Position numbers and translations under genes: made by a program. DNA of 64,000 nt from NCBI RefSeq assembly GCF_021538675.1, contig NZ_JAJUKH010000004.1, forward strand, positions 1-64,000, written 5' to 3'. The stretch is from Paenarthrobacter sp. AR 02 (GTDB lineage: Bacteria; Actinomycetota; Actinomycetes; Actinomycetales; Micrococcaceae). Each line of letters begins with the position of its first letter. The stretch's first letter is position 1. The notes under the pieces were generated by a model. The model saw nothing but the letters and a program-made list of their open reading frames with translations, searched no databases and was not told the origin of the DNA. Shown here one piece after another: positions 52,347 through 62,147 of the stretch.

Positions 52347-53294
52347 ATGGAAACAAGCGTCCCCACAGTAGATGTCAGCCCCACCCCGTGGACCGGCCGG
52401 TTCGACGGCACCGGCGCTGAGCATCGCCGGTGGTGGCAGGCCATTGCCCCGCACACGCCCGAAGCCTCCGCAGCAGCCACGCGTCCCGCCGTCGTGCTTG
52501 GTTTTTGCAGCGACGCCGGCGTGCTTCGCAACAAGGGCCGCACAGGTGCGGCAGCGGCCCCTGCCGCGATCCGTTCGGCGCTTGGCCCGCTGGCCTTCCA
52601 CCTGGGCCGGGACGTGTTCGACGCCGGTGACGTAGTTGTGGAGGACGACTCGCTGGAAGCGGGCCAAGAGCGCGCCGGCCGCGCCATTTCAGGACTGCTC
52701 GACGCCGGGAACCTCACCGTAGTGCTGGGCGGCGGCCATGAGACCGCGTTCGCCAGCTACCTGGGCGTAGCCGGTTCTGAGGTGCTCCAAGGCAAACGGC
52801 TGGGCGTCCTGAACCTGGATGCCCACTTTGACCTGCGCGATGACCCCACGCCGAGCTCGGGCACTCCGTTCCTGCAGATGGCCCGCGCGGAAGCTGCCGT
52901 GGGACGCGAACTGCAGTACGCCGTCGTCGGAATTTCCGAACCAAACAACACGCGGACGCTCTTCGACACGGCGGACCGGCTCGGCGTGAAGTACCTGCTC
53001 GATGAACAGTGCTCGGCGGAAGCCGCGGAGATCTTTGTTTCCGATTTCCTGGCCGGCGTGGACGCCCTCTACCTGACGATCGATCTTGACGTGATGCCTG
53101 CTTCAGTAGCCCCCGGGGTAAGCGCACCCGCCGCGTATGGGGTGCCCTTGCCGGTGATCAGTGCGATCTGTCGGCAGGTTGCGGCCAGCGGTAAGTTGCT
53201 CCACTTGGATGTCGCCGAGCTGAATCCGGAGTTCGACATCGATTCCCGGACTGCCAAAGTCGCAGCCCGGTTGGTGAACACCCTCCTCGCATAG
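52347..53294 (+). CDS. hutG: Formimidoylglutamase
   Basis: The 315-residue ureohydrolase-family enzyme splits N-formimidoyl-glutamate into glutamate and formamide in histidine breakdown. The manganese-binding motifs are visible: VLGGGHETAFAS, LNLDAHFDLRD and YLTIDLDVMPASVAPGVSAP. The start at 52347 is chosen because the frame upstream runs through the operator. HutH, HutU and their regulator are encoded 1.6 kb away, and a shared repeat in front links them. Confidence 0.9.
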   Translation: METSVPTVDVSPTPWTGRFDGTGAEHRRWWQAIAPHTPEASAAATRPAVVLGFCSDAGVLRNKGRTGAAAAPAAIRSALGPLAFHLGRDVFDAGDVVVEDDSLEAGQERAGRAISGLLDAGNLTVVLGGGHETAFASYLGVAGSEVLQGKRLGVLNLDAHFDLRDDPTPSSGTPFLQMARAEAAVGRELQYAVVGISEPNNTRTLFDTADRLGVKYLLDEQCSAEAAEIFVSDFLAGVDALYLTIDLDVMPASVAPGVSAPAAYGVPLPVISAICRQVAASGKLLHLDVAELNPEFDIDSRTAKVAARLVNTLLA

Positions 53295-53354
53295 CTTCGC
53301 GGGCCCTTTCCCGTTCGCACTCCGCCGTTTAGCCTGTGAGGAGGAAGGACGGCG

Positions 53355-53816
53355 ATGAGCGCAATTCCTGTGCAGGACAAGTGGGCCTGGGTGTCCGGGC
53401 TACTCGCTGTTGGGTTGGGGCTGGCCGCCCACATGGCCGCTGGCGGAAGCGCCCCGGCCATCCCCGTCGTCTTGGGCTTCGCCGCGCTGTGTTGCCTGGC
53501 TGCGCAACTCCTGGCCCGCTGGGTCCATGGGCCTTTGCTGTTGCTGCTGGCATCCGGTGTGGCGCAGCAACTGCTGCACTTGGGGTTCGTCGCGTTCGGA
53601 GGCTACTTCCCCGGCACCGGGCTGGTGGAGCACCTTCATGGCACGGGCCAGGGGCTCGGCGATGTGCCCGCGGCGGGTGCCTCCGACGGCGGCTCGCCGC
53701 ACATCATGCTCTACACCCATATGGCTGCCGCGATTCTTACCCTCGTAGTGACCGCCGGAGTAACCAGGCTTCTCAATCGCGCGTCACTGCGGGCAACCGA
53801 GGGCAACACCGCGTAG
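53355..53816 (+). CDS. Small membrane protein of unknown function
   Basis: The 153-residue product has four membrane helices (WVSGLLAVGLGLAAHMAAGG, IPVVLGFAALCCLAAQLLAR, GPLLLLLASGVAQQLLHLGF, and MLYTHMAAAILTLVVTAGVT), with several His on the helices. The start follows GGAGGAAGGA. The layout is like small copper- or cytochrome-related membrane proteins, but nothing specific is recognised. Confidence 0.75.
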   Translation: MSAIPVQDKWAWVSGLLAVGLGLAAHMAAGGSAPAIPVVLGFAALCCLAAQLLARWVHGPLLLLLASGVAQQLLHLGFVAFGGYFPGTGLVEHLHGTGQGLGDVPAAGASDGGSPHIMLYTHMAAAILTLVVTAGVTRLLNRASLRATEGNTA

Positions 53817-53880
53817 TCCCGCGACAGGCAGGGCAACGAACGTTGGAAACCGCGTATCCGGGCACCTAGTGTCGTTGGAG

Positions 53881-53954
53881 CGTGGTGTACCCAAGAGGCC
53901 AGGGAGCTGCCTGCAAAGCAGCGCACGCGGGTTCGAATCCCGCCACCACGTCCA
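53881..53954 (+). tRNA. tRNA-Cys (GCA)
   Basis: The acceptor CGTGGTG pairs with CACCACG. The anticodon arm is GCTGCCTGCAAAGCAGC with anticodon GCA, and the T loop is GGTTCGAATCC. The discriminator is U, as expected for tRNA-Cys, and CCA is encoded. Confidence 0.93.
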
Positions 53955-54146
53955 ATCGCCCTCCCGGATCATCCAGCGAGGCGGCACAAAATGCGGGTGT
54001 TTCGTCCAAACATTGGCATCAGGTGCCACCTCGGCGCGCCTGAGACCCAGGTCACGGAAGTGGGAGTCATCTTACAGATATATGCCTTCCTCCGACTATG
54101 ATTGATGGGTCGCCCTCGCATGCGGCAATTAATAGGAGGCCCCCCA

Positions 54147-54368
54147 ATGACCCCTGCAATGATTGCAGAACGCGAAATCCGCCTGTCCTTTTCCAAGGCA
54201 GACGAGATCCACGACGGACTCGACCGCGCCGTGGATGCACTGATCGAAAACGCAGCAGCAGACGCTAACTGCGGCATTCTGGTGACCCGGCACGAGCCAG
54301 GCACCTACACCGTGGCTCTGGACGAATCCGTTCCCTTCGGTCAGACCCGCGAAGTACTCGCTGCCTGA
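54147..54368 (+). CDS. Small conserved protein of unknown function
   Basis: The 73-residue product (MTPAMIAEREIRLSFSKADE and onward) starts after GGAGG with good spacing. It is soluble, acidic and mixed alpha/beta, ending with GTYTVALDESVPFGQTREVL. No known family is recognised. A strong terminator follows 40 bases later, so this is a self-standing, expressed gene. Confidence 0.7.
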   Translation: MTPAMIAEREIRLSFSKADEIHDGLDRAVDALIENAAADANCGILVTRHEPGTYTVALDESVPFGQTREVLAA

Positions 54369-54406
54369 TTGTCGTCCCTGACGGCACCCACGGCAGCGAA
54401 CAAACA

Positions 54407-54467
54407 ACCGGGGCCCGTCCCCTCTCCGCATCTACTACCCGCGGAGAGGGAACGAGCCCCGGTTTTT
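54407..54467. terminator. Long terminator hairpin
   Basis: ACCGGGGC...CTCTCCGC pairs with GCGGAGAG...GCCCCGGT over an ATCTACTACCC loop, followed by TTTTTG. It ends the small gene on the plus strand and can also serve the convergent gene at 54475-54723. Confidence 0.85.
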
Positions 54468-54474
54468 GTTTAAG

Positions 54475-54723
54475 CTACGCCCGGCGGAGAGTCACGCCGT
54501 CGGACTTCATGAACAGTTCCTTGCCCTCTTCGGTGACACCAGGTCCCGAATGTTCAAGCCACACGACGTTCCCGCTGCTGGAAATCTCCTCGATCCGGCC
54601 GGTTGCGATGACGTGGGCGTACTTGACCACTTCCACCGACTCGCCGACTTTCAGCATCCTCCAGTCCGAAACCGTAGCCGAGTGGGCGCTTCGCCTGGAC
54701 AGGACTGCTCCGCGTGCCTTCAT
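54475..54723 (-). CDS. Small protein of unknown function (SH3-like)
   Basis: The 82-residue product has a basic N-terminus and a beta-rich core (SDWRMLKVGESVEVVKYAHV, ATGRIEEISSSGNVVWLEHS) that could form a small barrel of the KOW/SH3 kind. No family is assigned. The upstream gap of about 200 bases to hutH holds its promoter. Confidence 0.55.
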   Translation of the reverse strand: MKARGAVLSRRSAHSATVSDWRMLKVGESVEVVKYAHVIATGRIEEISSSGNVVWLEHSGPGVTEEGKELFMKSDGVTLRRA

Positions 54724-54920
54724 TGAACTTCTACCCCTTTGTGGATGTTCTTTGTTGTGTATTGAGTTGTGAACGGTTGACCGTCAAGCCCACGGCAACG
54801 CTGGCGTGGACGTGACGTACACCATAAGTTCTACTACATTTGCCGCGCCCCGGTGGTTGCGTTGCGGACAAACACCGGGGCATGACAAATCTGCTCACGA
54901 AATGAGCGTTTTATTCGACG

Positions 54921-56513
54921 TCAGGCCAAAATCCCGACGGCGGATTCGGCGGCCGCGCGAACGGCACCCGAGCCAACCAAACGGTCAGCCGCTTCCAGTT
55001 CCGGTGATAGGAACCGGTCGGTTCCCGGCCCCTGGACCAGTTCACGAAGCACCTCAAGCACGGCCGCGCCGGCCGGTCCCGGGGTGAGTTCGCCGTCGGA
55101 CATTTGCGTCCGCATGTCGATGGCGCGGGCGCTGGTAACGAGCTCGACGGCGAGTACCCGGCGCAGGTTCTCCACAGCCTTCCGCAGCTTCCGGGCAGCG
55201 TGCCAGCCCATGGACACGTGGTCTTCCTGCATGGCGGAGCTCGGGATGGAGTCCACCGATGCCGGAACGGCCAGCCGCTTGTTGTCCGAGACAAGCCCGG
55301 CCTGCGTGTACTGGGCGATCATCAGGCCGGAGTCAACGCCCGGGTCTCCGGCGAGGAAGGCCGGAAGTCCGTGGGAGCGGGCCGGATCCAGCATGCGGTC
55401 CGTGCGGCGCTCAGCGATGGAGCTGAGGTCGGCGATCGCGATGGCCAGGAAGTCCAGGACATACGCCACGGGGGCGCCGTGGAAGTTGCCGTTGGACGTG
55501 ACCCGGCCGTCGGGAAGGACCACGGGGTTGTCGATGGCTGCGGCGAGTTCGCGGGAAGCCACCAGCGCGGCGTGGTCCACGGTGTCGCGGACTGCACCGG
55601 CAACCTGGGGTGCGCAACGCAGCGAGTAGGCGTCCTGCACCTTGGTGTCGTTGATCCGGTGGGATGCCACGATCGGCGAGTTGGACAGGACCCGGAGCAT
55701 GTTGTCCGCGCTGGCGGCTTGGCCGGGGTGCGGACGGAGTGCTGCGTGAAGCTCGGGCAGGAACACCTGGTCGGTGCCAAGGAGGGCCTCGACGCTGAGC
55801 GCGGCGGTGACATCCGCCGTCGCAAGCAGCATGCGGATGTCGGCGATGGCCATCAGCAGCATCCCCAGCATGCCCTCGGTGCCGTTGACCAGCGCCAGGC
55901 CTTCCTTCTCGGCCAGCGTGACCGGCTCAATGCCGTGCTGCGCGAGCAGCTCAGCAACGGGTGCCTTGCCGGCGGTGCCGTACAGTTCGCCGTCGGGTCC
56001 GGTCGCTTCGCCTTCACCCATGAGAACCAGCGCGCAGTGGGAGAGCGGGGCGAGGTCGCCGGAGCAGCCCAGCGAACCGAATTCGCGGACCAGCGGTGTG
56101 ATGCCGGCGTTCAGGACTTCCACCATGGTCTGCAGAACGACGGGACGGACACCCGTGCGGCCCGAAGCCAAGGTCTTGGCGCGGAGGAACATGATGCCGC
56201 GCACCACTTCACGCTCCACAGCCGGGCCCATTCCTGCAGCGTGGCTGCGGATCAGCGACTTTTGCAGCTGCGTGCGGAGATCGTTGGGGATGTGGCGGTT
56301 GGCCAGCGCGCCGAAGCCCGTGGAAATGCCGTAGGCCGGGACATCGCTCGTGGCGAGGCTGTCGATATGCGCACGGACCTTGGCGACGTTGTCCAGGGCT
56401 TCCTGGGAGATGGCCACCTTGGCGTGGAGGCGCGCGACGGCGACGACGTCTTCCGGGGTCACGCCGGAAGAGCCGAGGGTGACAGTGAGTTGTTCGTTGG
56501 AGGTTATGGTCAT
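54921..56513 (-). CDS. hutH: Histidine ammonia-lyase
   Basis: The 530-residue enzyme removes ammonia from histidine to give urocanate. The electrophilic MIO group forms from the triad in REFGSLGCSGDLAPLSH; here it is Cys150-Ser151-Gly152 rather than the common Ala-Ser-Gly. YGISTGFGALANRH carries the active-site Tyr, and AMQEDHVSMGWHAARKL is the conserved later block. The ATG at 56513 is five bases past the urocanase stop, so hutU and hutH form one operon. Confidence 0.95.
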   Translation of the reverse strand: MTITSNEQLTVTLGSSGVTPEDVVAVARLHAKVAISQEALDNVAKVRAHIDSLATSDVPAYGISTGFGALANRHIPNDLRTQLQKSLIRSHAAGMGPAVEREVVRGIMFLRAKTLASGRTGVRPVVLQTMVEVLNAGITPLVREFGSLGCSGDLAPLSHCALVLMGEGEATGPDGELYGTAGKAPVAELLAQHGIEPVTLAEKEGLALVNGTEGMLGMLLMAIADIRMLLATADVTAALSVEALLGTDQVFLPELHAALRPHPGQAASADNMLRVLSNSPIVASHRINDTKVQDAYSLRCAPQVAGAVRDTVDHAALVASRELAAAIDNPVVLPDGRVTSNGNFHGAPVAYVLDFLAIAIADLSSIAERRTDRMLDPARSHGLPAFLAGDPGVDSGLMIAQYTQAGLVSDNKRLAVPASVDSIPSSAMQEDHVSMGWHAARKLRKAVENLRRVLAVELVTSARAIDMRTQMSDGELTPGPAGAAVLEVLRELVQGPGTDRFLSPELEAADRLVGSGAVRAAAESAVGILA

Positions 56514-56517
56514 GTTC

Positions 56518-58245
56518 TTACTTCTCATTCATGGGGATACGGACGCCGCGTTCGTTGGCGACCTCGACGGCGCGGTCGTAGCCGGCGTCGACGTGGCGGA
56601 TGACGCCCATGCCGGGGTCGTTGGTCAGGAGTCGTTCGAGCTTCTCCGCGGCGAGGTCCGTGCCGTCAGCGACGGAGACCTGCCCGGCGTGGAGTGACCG
56701 TCCGATGCCGACGCCGCCGCCGTGGTGGATGGATACCCACGTGGCACCGGAGGAGGTGTTGATCAGGGCGTTGAGCAGGGGCCAGTCAGCAATCGCGTCG
56801 GAACCGTCCTTCATGGATTCGGTCTCCCGGTACGGGGATGCGACCGAGCCGGAGTCCAGGTGGTCACGGCCGATCACGATCGGGGCCTTGACCTTGCCTT
56901 CTTTCACGAGCTGGTTGAAGAGCAGGCCGGCCTTGGCGCGTTCGCCATACCCGAGCCAGCAAATGCGGGCCGGCAACCCTTCGAATTCCACGCGGTCCGC
57001 AGCAGCGTCGAGCCACTTGTGCAGGTGCGTGTTCTCCGGGAAGAGCTCCTTGATGGCCTTGTCCGTGACGGCAATGTCCTCGGGGTCGCCTGACAGCGCA
57101 ACCCAGCGGAACGGGCCAAGGCCCTCGCAGAACAACGGCCTGATGTACGCCGGGACGAAGCCCGGGAACTCAAAGGCACGGTCGTAGCCGCCCTTGCGGG
57201 CCTCGTCGCGGATGGAGTTGCCGTAGTCGAAGACCTCGGCACCGGCGTCCTGGAATTCCACCATCGCCTGTACATGGCGGGCCATGGAGGCCTGTGCCTT
57301 CTTGGTGAATCCTTCCGGGTCGGATTCCGCTTCGGTGTGCCACTCATCGACGTTGATGCCCTCGGGAAGGTAGGACAAGGGATCGTGCGCGGAGGTCTGG
57401 TCCGTGACCACGTCAATGGTCAGCTCTCCGGCCTTGTGGCGGCGAAGCAGTTCCGGGAACACCTCGGCGGCGTTGCCCACGTAGCCTACGGACCAGCCAC
57501 GGCGCTCTTCCTTGGCCTTCTGGACCTTCGCAATCGCGGTATCCAGGTCGGTTTCGACCTCGTCGAGGTAGCGCTTGCCGGCGCGGCGACGCAATCGGGA
57601 CTCATCCACATCAACGATCAAACACGCGCCATCATTGAGCGTCACCGCCAGCGGCTGGGCTCCGCCCATGCCGCCACACCCACCAGTGAGGGTCAGCGTC
57701 CCGGCCAGCGGACCCTCGGTGGAACCTTCCACGGCGGGGGCCGGGTGGCGGCCCTCTGAAGCGAGCTTGTTTCCGACGGCGGCAAACGTTTCGTACGTGC
57801 CCTGCAGGATGCCCTGGGTACCGATGTAGATCCAGGAACCGGCCGTCATCTGGCCGTACATCATCAAGCCCTCGGCCTCGAGACGGCGGAACTCGGGCCA
57901 CGTTGCCCAGTCACCCACGAGGTTGGAGTTGGCCAGAAGTACGCGCGGCGCCCACTCGTGGGTGCGGAAAACGCCCACCGGCTTGCCGGACTGGACCAGG
58001 AGGGTCTCGTCTTTCTCCATGGTTTCCAGGGTCCGGGTGATCGCATCGAATGCGGCCCAGGAGCGGACAGCGCGGCCCGTGCCGCCATAGACCACCAGGT
58101 CATCCGGACGCTCGGCAACCTCGGGGTCCAGGTTATTCATCAGCATGCGCAACGGCGCTTCGGTCTGCCACGACTTGGCAGTAAGTTCAGTACCTCGCGC
58201 GGCCTTGACCGGACGGGCACCAGTGGTGAAATCGGCGGGTGCCAT
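56518..58245 (-). CDS. hutU: Urocanate hydratase
   Basis: The 575-residue enzyme turns urocanate into imidazolonepropionate, using NAD+ as an electrophile. Conserved parts include [40 protein letters not shown] (NAD-binding), [15 protein letters not shown], and [20 protein letters not shown] near the C-terminus. The length is normal. It is the first gene of the hutUH operon and is preceded by a copy of the hut inverted repeat. Confidence 0.96.
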   Translation of the reverse strand: MAPADFTTGARPVKAARGTELTAKSWQTEAPLRMLMNNLDPEVAERPDDLVVYGGTGRAVRSWAAFDAITRTLETMEKDETLLVQSGKPVGVFRTHEWAPRVLLANSNLVGDWATWPEFRRLEAEGLMMYGQMTAGSWIYIGTQGILQGTYETFAAVGNKLASEGRHPAPAVEGSTEGPLAGTLTLTGGCGGMGGAQPLAVTLNDGACLIVDVDESRLRRRAGKRYLDEVETDLDTAIAKVQKAKEERRGWSVGYVGNAAEVFPELLRRHKAGELTIDVVTDQTSAHDPLSYLPEGINVDEWHTEAESDPEGFTKKAQASMARHVQAMVEFQDAGAEVFDYGNSIRDEARKGGYDRAFEFPGFVPAYIRPLFCEGLGPFRWVALSGDPEDIAVTDKAIKELFPENTHLHKWLDAAADRVEFEGLPARICWLGYGERAKAGLLFNQLVKEGKVKAPIVIGRDHLDSGSVASPYRETESMKDGSDAIADWPLLNALINTSSGATWVSIHHGGGVGIGRSLHAGQVSVADGTDLAAEKLERLLTNDPGMGVIRHVDAGYDRAVEVANERGVRIPMNEK

Positions 58246-58344
58246 GGTGACTCCTTCGTCTGTGGGGAAGTATGGACTGGAAAGATCTTCTGCTTCTACT
58301 AAAGCCCCTCAATCGCGCCGCCGGAACGGCTTTGGGAAGGCTGC

Positions 58345-58362
58345 TGTCCGGTATTTCAGACA
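58345..58362. promoter_or_regulatory. hut-type inverted repeat before hutU
   Basis: TGTCCGGTATTTCAGACA has half-sites TGTCyG and CAGACA separated by six bases. It lies 100 bases upstream of the hutU start. It matches sites before hutG, before the amino-acid permease and, more weakly, before the IclR gene. Confidence 0.7.
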
Positions 58363-58441
58363 TACGCCCTTGCTGCGCCGGCAGTCCGCGGGGTGCTTGG
58401 AGGGGCGCCAGCAGCCCTCGTATTTACGCGGCAAGGAGAGC

Positions 58442-58618
58442 ATGCTGGACCCTCACCAGAGCGAGTTTGGGCGGATGGCAAGCCCCACTGAAATCCTTGC
58501 GGTGGATCGGCCCCGGCACATCCGGACCCGTTTCGGCAACACAATCCTGAAAGGCGAATCGGACGTCAGGTTCGTGCCGGAGGGCCAAGGCGAGCACGAA
58601 GCCCGGGACAACCCGTAA
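58442..58618 (+). CDS. Possible small protein between hutU and its regulator
   Basis: An ATG at 58442 follows AAGGAG and opens a 58-codon frame (MLDPHQSEFGRMASPTEILA to GEHEARDNP) that stops four bases before the convergent IclR gene stop. The product is soluble and charged, with no known family. The ribosome binding site is good but spaced rather close. Without homologues it remains a candidate. Confidence 0.4.
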   Translation: MLDPHQSEFGRMASPTEILAVDRPRHIRTRFGNTILKGESDVRFVPEGQGEHEARDNP

Positions 58619-58622
58619 AGGG

Positions 58623-59429
58623 TTAGCCGGCGGGGCGGCCGTGTATCCGGACCGACAGTTCGTCCGCCGCCTTCCGGATGCGCGCGGCCAGCACGGGCCA
58701 CTGCTCAGCCGGCACTTTGTCCTCCAGGAACGTGACGGCGACTGCCGCCGTCGGCCATCCCACATGGTCCGTTACCGCAGCGGCGATTGAACCGAATCCG
58801 GGGGTGATTTCGCCGTTTTCCGTGGCGTAGCCGCGCTGCCGGACCTGGTCCAGGTGCGATGACAAGGCCGAGTACTTCATGATGGGGAACTCGACTTCGT
58901 GACGGGAGGTAAAGGCCGCGGCGTTCGGATAGAGGGCCCGCACCTGCGACTTGGGCAGGGCGGCGAGGATGGCGCGGCCGGAGGCCGTGAGGTGGCTGGG
59001 AAGGCGGACGCCGACGTCGGTTACCAGGCTCGGGCGGTTCTTGGCGCGTTCCTCAACGATGTAGAGGACATCGCGTCCGTGGAGCACGGCGAGGTGCGCG
59101 CTTTCGCCGATGACGTCAACCAGCGAGGCGAGCATGGGCCGGCCAAGGCGGGAAAGTGGTTCCTGCCGGGAGTACGCCGAGCTGAGCTCGAAGGCGCTGA
59201 TTCCCAGCCCGTAGCGCTGTTCCTCGTGCAGGTGGAGGACGAAGCCGTTGGCCTCCATGACGCCAAGCAGGTGGTACACGCTGGACCGGGGCAGACCGAG
59301 CGCCGTGGCAATGTTCGACGCCGCCATGGGACCACGGCGCGAGGCCAGCAGTTTCAGGATCCGCAGGGTGTTCTCGGCAGCCGGGACCTTGGACGTGGCC
59401 TTTCCGGGCGCTACTGGAGTGGTTGTCAT
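58623..59429 (-). CDS. IclR-family regulator of the hut genes
   Basis: The 268-residue protein has a winged helix-turn-helix ([20 protein letters not shown], with [20 protein letters not shown]) and an IclR effector domain ([40 protein letters not shown]). It lies between hutU and the divergent amino-acid permease. The shared inverted repeats before all the hut units are its likely targets. The effector is probably urocanate or histidine, by analogy with other Hut regulators. Confidence 0.88.
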   Translation of the reverse strand: MTTTPVAPGKATSKVPAAENTLRILKLLASRRGPMAASNIATALGLPRSSVYHLLGVMEANGFVLHLHEEQRYGLGISAFELSSAYSRQEPLSRLGRPMLASLVDVIGESAHLAVLHGRDVLYIVEERAKNRPSLVTDVGVRLPSHLTASGRAILAALPKSQVRALYPNAAAFTSRHEVEFPIMKYSALSSHLDQVRQRGYATENGEITPGFGSIAAAVTDHVGWPTAAVAVTFLEDKVPAEQWPVLAARIRKAADELSVRIHGRPAG

Positions 59430-59472
59430 GGTTCCTCACTGCTCGGCTTATCCGGGAGCCCCGAACCGGAAG

Positions 59473-59558
59473 TGTCCGGTATCCCGTACTCAAGCGTGCA
59501 CCCCCGGCTGCCCATCCACCAACCAGCTGGCGGTGATGAGTGTCTGAAATGCCAGACC
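59473..59558. promoter_or_regulatory. Two hut-type inverted repeats between the regulator and the permease
   Basis: TGTCCGGTATCCCGTACT (59473-59490) lies near the IclR start and is the weaker copy. TGTCTGAAATGCCAGACC (59541-59558) is a clean inverted repeat (GTCTG, six bases, CAGAC) on the permease side. The layout suits autoregulation plus control of the permease. Confidence 0.6.
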
Positions 59559-59672
59559 ACGGATCCGGCTGTCTGCGATCAAAGACACCAAAGCCGCGTG
59601 AGTCCCATCACAAGGGCCCCAAAAGTGATCTGCTGGATAGCGATCCCCTCCCAAAGACGAGAAGGTTTTACT

Positions 59673-61109
59673 ATGCAACAAACCAAGCTGGCTGCGGAGA
59701 GCTCTGTGCTCCAAGCCGCGGGTACGGCGCTCAGCCGAGGCCTCAACGTCCGCCACATCCGCTTCATGGCCCTCGGATCCGCGATTGGTACGGGCCTTTT
59801 CTACGGCTCCGCCTCCGCCATCCAAAAGGCAGGTCCGGCGGTCCTGCTTGCCTACATTATTGGCGGCGCCGCCGTATTCATGGTGATGCGTGCGCTCGGC
59901 GAGATGGCCGTTCGCCACCCCGTGTCCGGCTCTTTCGGCCAGTACGCCAGCCGCTATCTTGGCCCGTTCGCAGGGTTCGTGACCGGTTGGACCTATGTAT
60001 TTGAAATGGCGATCGTGGCCATCGCCGACGTTACGGCCTTCAGTATCTACATGGGCTTCTGGTTCCCACAGGTGGACAGGTGGATTTGGGTGCTTGCGAT
60101 CATCCTGTTCCTGGGCGCCATGAACCTGCTCAGCGTGAAGGTGTTCGGCGAGCTTGAGTTCTGGTTCTCGCTGATCAAGGTGGTGGCGATTATCGCCATG
60201 ATCATCGGCGGTGCGGCGATCGTCGTGTTTGGCTTCCAAACGGGCGACGGCGGTGGCGTGGCACCGGGACTGGGGAACCTCGTGAACCACGGCGGTTTGT
60301 TCCCGAACGGATTCGAAGGGCTCCTGGCCGCGTTCGCCGTCGTAATGTTTGCGTTCGGTGGGATCGAAACCATCGGCATCACCGCAGGTGAAGCAGCGGA
60401 CCCCAAGAAGGTCATTCCGCAGGCGGTTAACACGGTGCCCGTCCGCGTCCTGCTGTTCTACGTCCTGACGCTTGGTGTGCTGATGAGCATCTTCCCGTGG
60501 AACGAGATCGGCAGCAGCGGCAGCCCGTTCGTGCAGATTTTTGATGGCCTGGGCATCCCGGCTGCGCCGCACATCCTCAACGCAGTGGTCATCACCGCAG
60601 CCCTGTCAGCTATCAACAGCGACATCTTCGGAGCCGGTCGCATCCTCTTCGGATTGGCCCAGCAGGGGCACGCACCGAAGAGTTTCGGCAAGGTCTCCCG
60701 GCATGGCGTGCCGTGGATGACCGTGGTGATGATGGGCGGGATCCTGCTGGTCGGGGTGGTTTTGAACGCTGTCATCCCGGAGGACGTGTTTGTGCTCATC
60801 TCGTCCATCGCAACCTTCGCCACGGTGTGGGTGTGGGTGATGATCCTGGTTTCGCACGTCGCAATGAAGCGGGAGATCAAGCGGAAGGGGCTCCCCGCGT
60901 CCGAGTTCGGTTCGCCGCTGTGGCCCGCTGCTTCGATCCTGACCATGGCGTTCATGGCCATGGTGATCGTGATCCTGGGCGTCTTCGAAGACACACGCGT
61001 CGCTCTGTACGTGGGTGGAACCTGGCTGGTCCTGCTGTTCGTGGCTTACAAGCTATGGGTGCGCGGCGGGGGCCTGCGCCGTGCTGAGCTGGTGGACGAG
61101 ACCGCCTGA
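59673..61109 (+). CDS. Amino-acid permease (AAT family; likely histidine uptake)
   Basis: From the ATG at 59673 (GAGAAGG upstream) the 478-residue protein has 12 membrane helices and the APC/AAT signature ([20 protein letters not shown] with [39 protein letters not shown]). The conserved EAADPKK block and the [14 protein letters not shown] segment are also present. It imports an amino acid with protons. Histidine is the most likely substrate because it is in the hut cluster and carries the shared operator, but AAT permeases for proline or aromatic amino acids look alike. Confidence 0.9.
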   Translation: MQQTKLAAESSVLQAAGTALSRGLNVRHIRFMALGSAIGTGLFYGSASAIQKAGPAVLLAYIIGGAAVFMVMRALGEMAVRHPVSGSFGQYASRYLGPFAGFVTGWTYVFEMAIVAIADVTAFSIYMGFWFPQVDRWIWVLAIILFLGAMNLLSVKVFGELEFWFSLIKVVAIIAMIIGGAAIVVFGFQTGDGGGVAPGLGNLVNHGGLFPNGFEGLLAAFAVVMFAFGGIETIGITAGEAADPKKVIPQAVNTVPVRVLLFYVLTLGVLMSIFPWNEIGSSGSPFVQIFDGLGIPAAPHILNAVVITAALSAINSDIFGAGRILFGLAQQGHAPKSFGKVSRHGVPWMTVVMMGGILLVGVVLNAVIPEDVFVLISSIATFATVWVWVMILVSHVAMKREIKRKGLPASEFGSPLWPAASILTMAFMAMVIVILGVFEDTRVALYVGGTWLVLLFVAYKLWVRGGGLRRAELVDETA

Positions 61110-61127
61110 TTCCCTGCGCCGAGAGTG

Positions 61128-61168
61128 CAGTTAATGCCAATGTTCACGAAGAAAATTGGCATTAACTG
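61128..61168. repeat. Palindromic element A (left of the qor pair)
   Basis: CAGTTAATGCCAAT (61128-61141) pairs perfectly with ATTGGCATTAACTG (61155-61168) over a 13-base loop. It lies between the convergent permease and QorB-like genes, where it may act as a two-way terminator. It shares TTAATGCCAATGTTC-type sequence with element B at 62553-62593. Confidence 0.8.
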
Positions 61169-61185
61169 TCATCTCGCGGAGCTGT

Positions 61186-62049
61186 TTAGACGGAAGCAGC
61201 GGCGGAACGCACGGCCTCGGACAACGGAGTCGACGGGCGTCCGATCAGCTTGCTCAGGTCCCCTCCGGTCACCAGGAGATCTCCGCGGGCAATGCCCAGA
61301 TCGGAGTCGGCCAGGATCTCCGCAAAGGCTTCCGGAACGCCAACGCTTGTCAGCAGCCCCGCGTACTCAGCCGCGGTCAGGTCGTTATAAGCGATGGTTT
61401 GACCGAAAGCTGCCGTGATTTCAGCAGCGAGTTCAGCCATGGTGAAAGCATCGTCCCCACCGAGCTCGTACACTTTTCCGGCCTGGTTGTCAGCGACCAG
61501 GACAGCCGCAGCCGCATGAGCATAGTCGGCGCGGGTTGCACCACTGACCTTGCCATTTCCTGCGCTACCCGCAAGCGCTCCCTGGGCCAGCGTGCCCGGC
61601 AGTTGCTCGGTGTAGTTCTCCAAGTACCAGCCGTTCCGCAGGAGCACGAACGGGACGCCGGATTCCTTGAGGATGGCCTCGGTAGCCTGGTGCTCGGCCG
61701 CCAGTTTCATTCCGGTGGTTTCGGCGTTTGCGATGCTGGTGTAAGCGAGAAGCTCCACTCCTTCCGCCTTCGCTGCTTCAATCACCGTACGGTGCTGCTC
61801 CACGCGCTGGCCCACGGCACTGCCGGAGATCAGCAGGACCTTGCTGGCACCTTTCAGTGCTTCTGCAACTGAAGCGGCGTCTTCATAATCCATTGTCCTG
61901 ACCTGAACGCCACGGTCCGCAAAATCGGCCAGCTTCTCGATCGAACGGCCTGCAGCAATGATGGTCTCTGCGGGGACGTTGCGCTCCAAGAGTGCCTCTA
62001 CTACGTGACGGCCCAGCTGTCCGGTTGCTCCAGTGATAACGATGCTCAT
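61186..62049 (-). CDS. NAD(P)H-dependent quinone oxidoreductase-like protein (QorB/NmrA type)
   Basis: From the ATG at 62049 (GAGAGGAA upstream) the 287-residue protein begins MSIVITGATGQLGRHVVEAL, the Rossmann motif of atypical short-chain dehydrogenases of the NmrA/QorB type. It continues with KVLLISGSAVGQRVEQHRTV and VLLRNGWYLENYTEQLPGTL. It probably reduces quinones with NADPH. It is divergent from an HxlR-type regulator, the arrangement known for qorB/qorR. Confidence 0.85.
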   Translation of the reverse strand: MSIVITGATGQLGRHVVEALLERNVPAETIIAAGRSIEKLADFADRGVQVRTMDYEDAASVAEALKGASKVLLISGSAVGQRVEQHRTVIEAAKAEGVELLAYTSIANAETTGMKLAAEHQATEAILKESGVPFVLLRNGWYLENYTEQLPGTLAQGALAGSAGNGKVSGATRADYAHAAAAVLVADNQAGKVYELGGDDAFTMAELAAEITAAFGQTIAYNDLTAAEYAGLLTSVGVPEAFAEILADSDLGIARGDLLVTGGDLSKLIGRPSTPLSEAVRSAAASV

Positions 62050-62122
62050 GGTGTTCCTCTCCAAGGTTTTTGCTCTGTCATGCTGGTCAACGAGCCAAGA
62101 AGCCATAAACTTCCCAAAAGAG

Positions 62123-62147
62123 AGTACGCACTTTAAGGTAAGGTACT
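62123..62147. promoter_or_regulatory. Inverted repeat in the qor divergent promoter
   Basis: AGTAC (62123-62127) and GTACT (62143-62147) form an inverted repeat in the 101-base gap between the oxidoreductase and regulator genes, directly before the regulator start. It is a candidate QorR-type operator. Confidence 0.4.

Noticed and set aside
55104-56603. A 499-codon open frame on the plus strand opposite hutH
   Set aside because: It mirrors the GC-rich codon structure of hutH, has no ribosome binding site and gives a composition unlike real proteins. hutH itself has clear catalytic motifs.
59490-60572. A 360-codon minus-strand frame opposite the amino-acid permease
   Set aside because: It is antisense, with charged low-complexity sequence. 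The plus-strand product has 12 membrane helices and family signatures.
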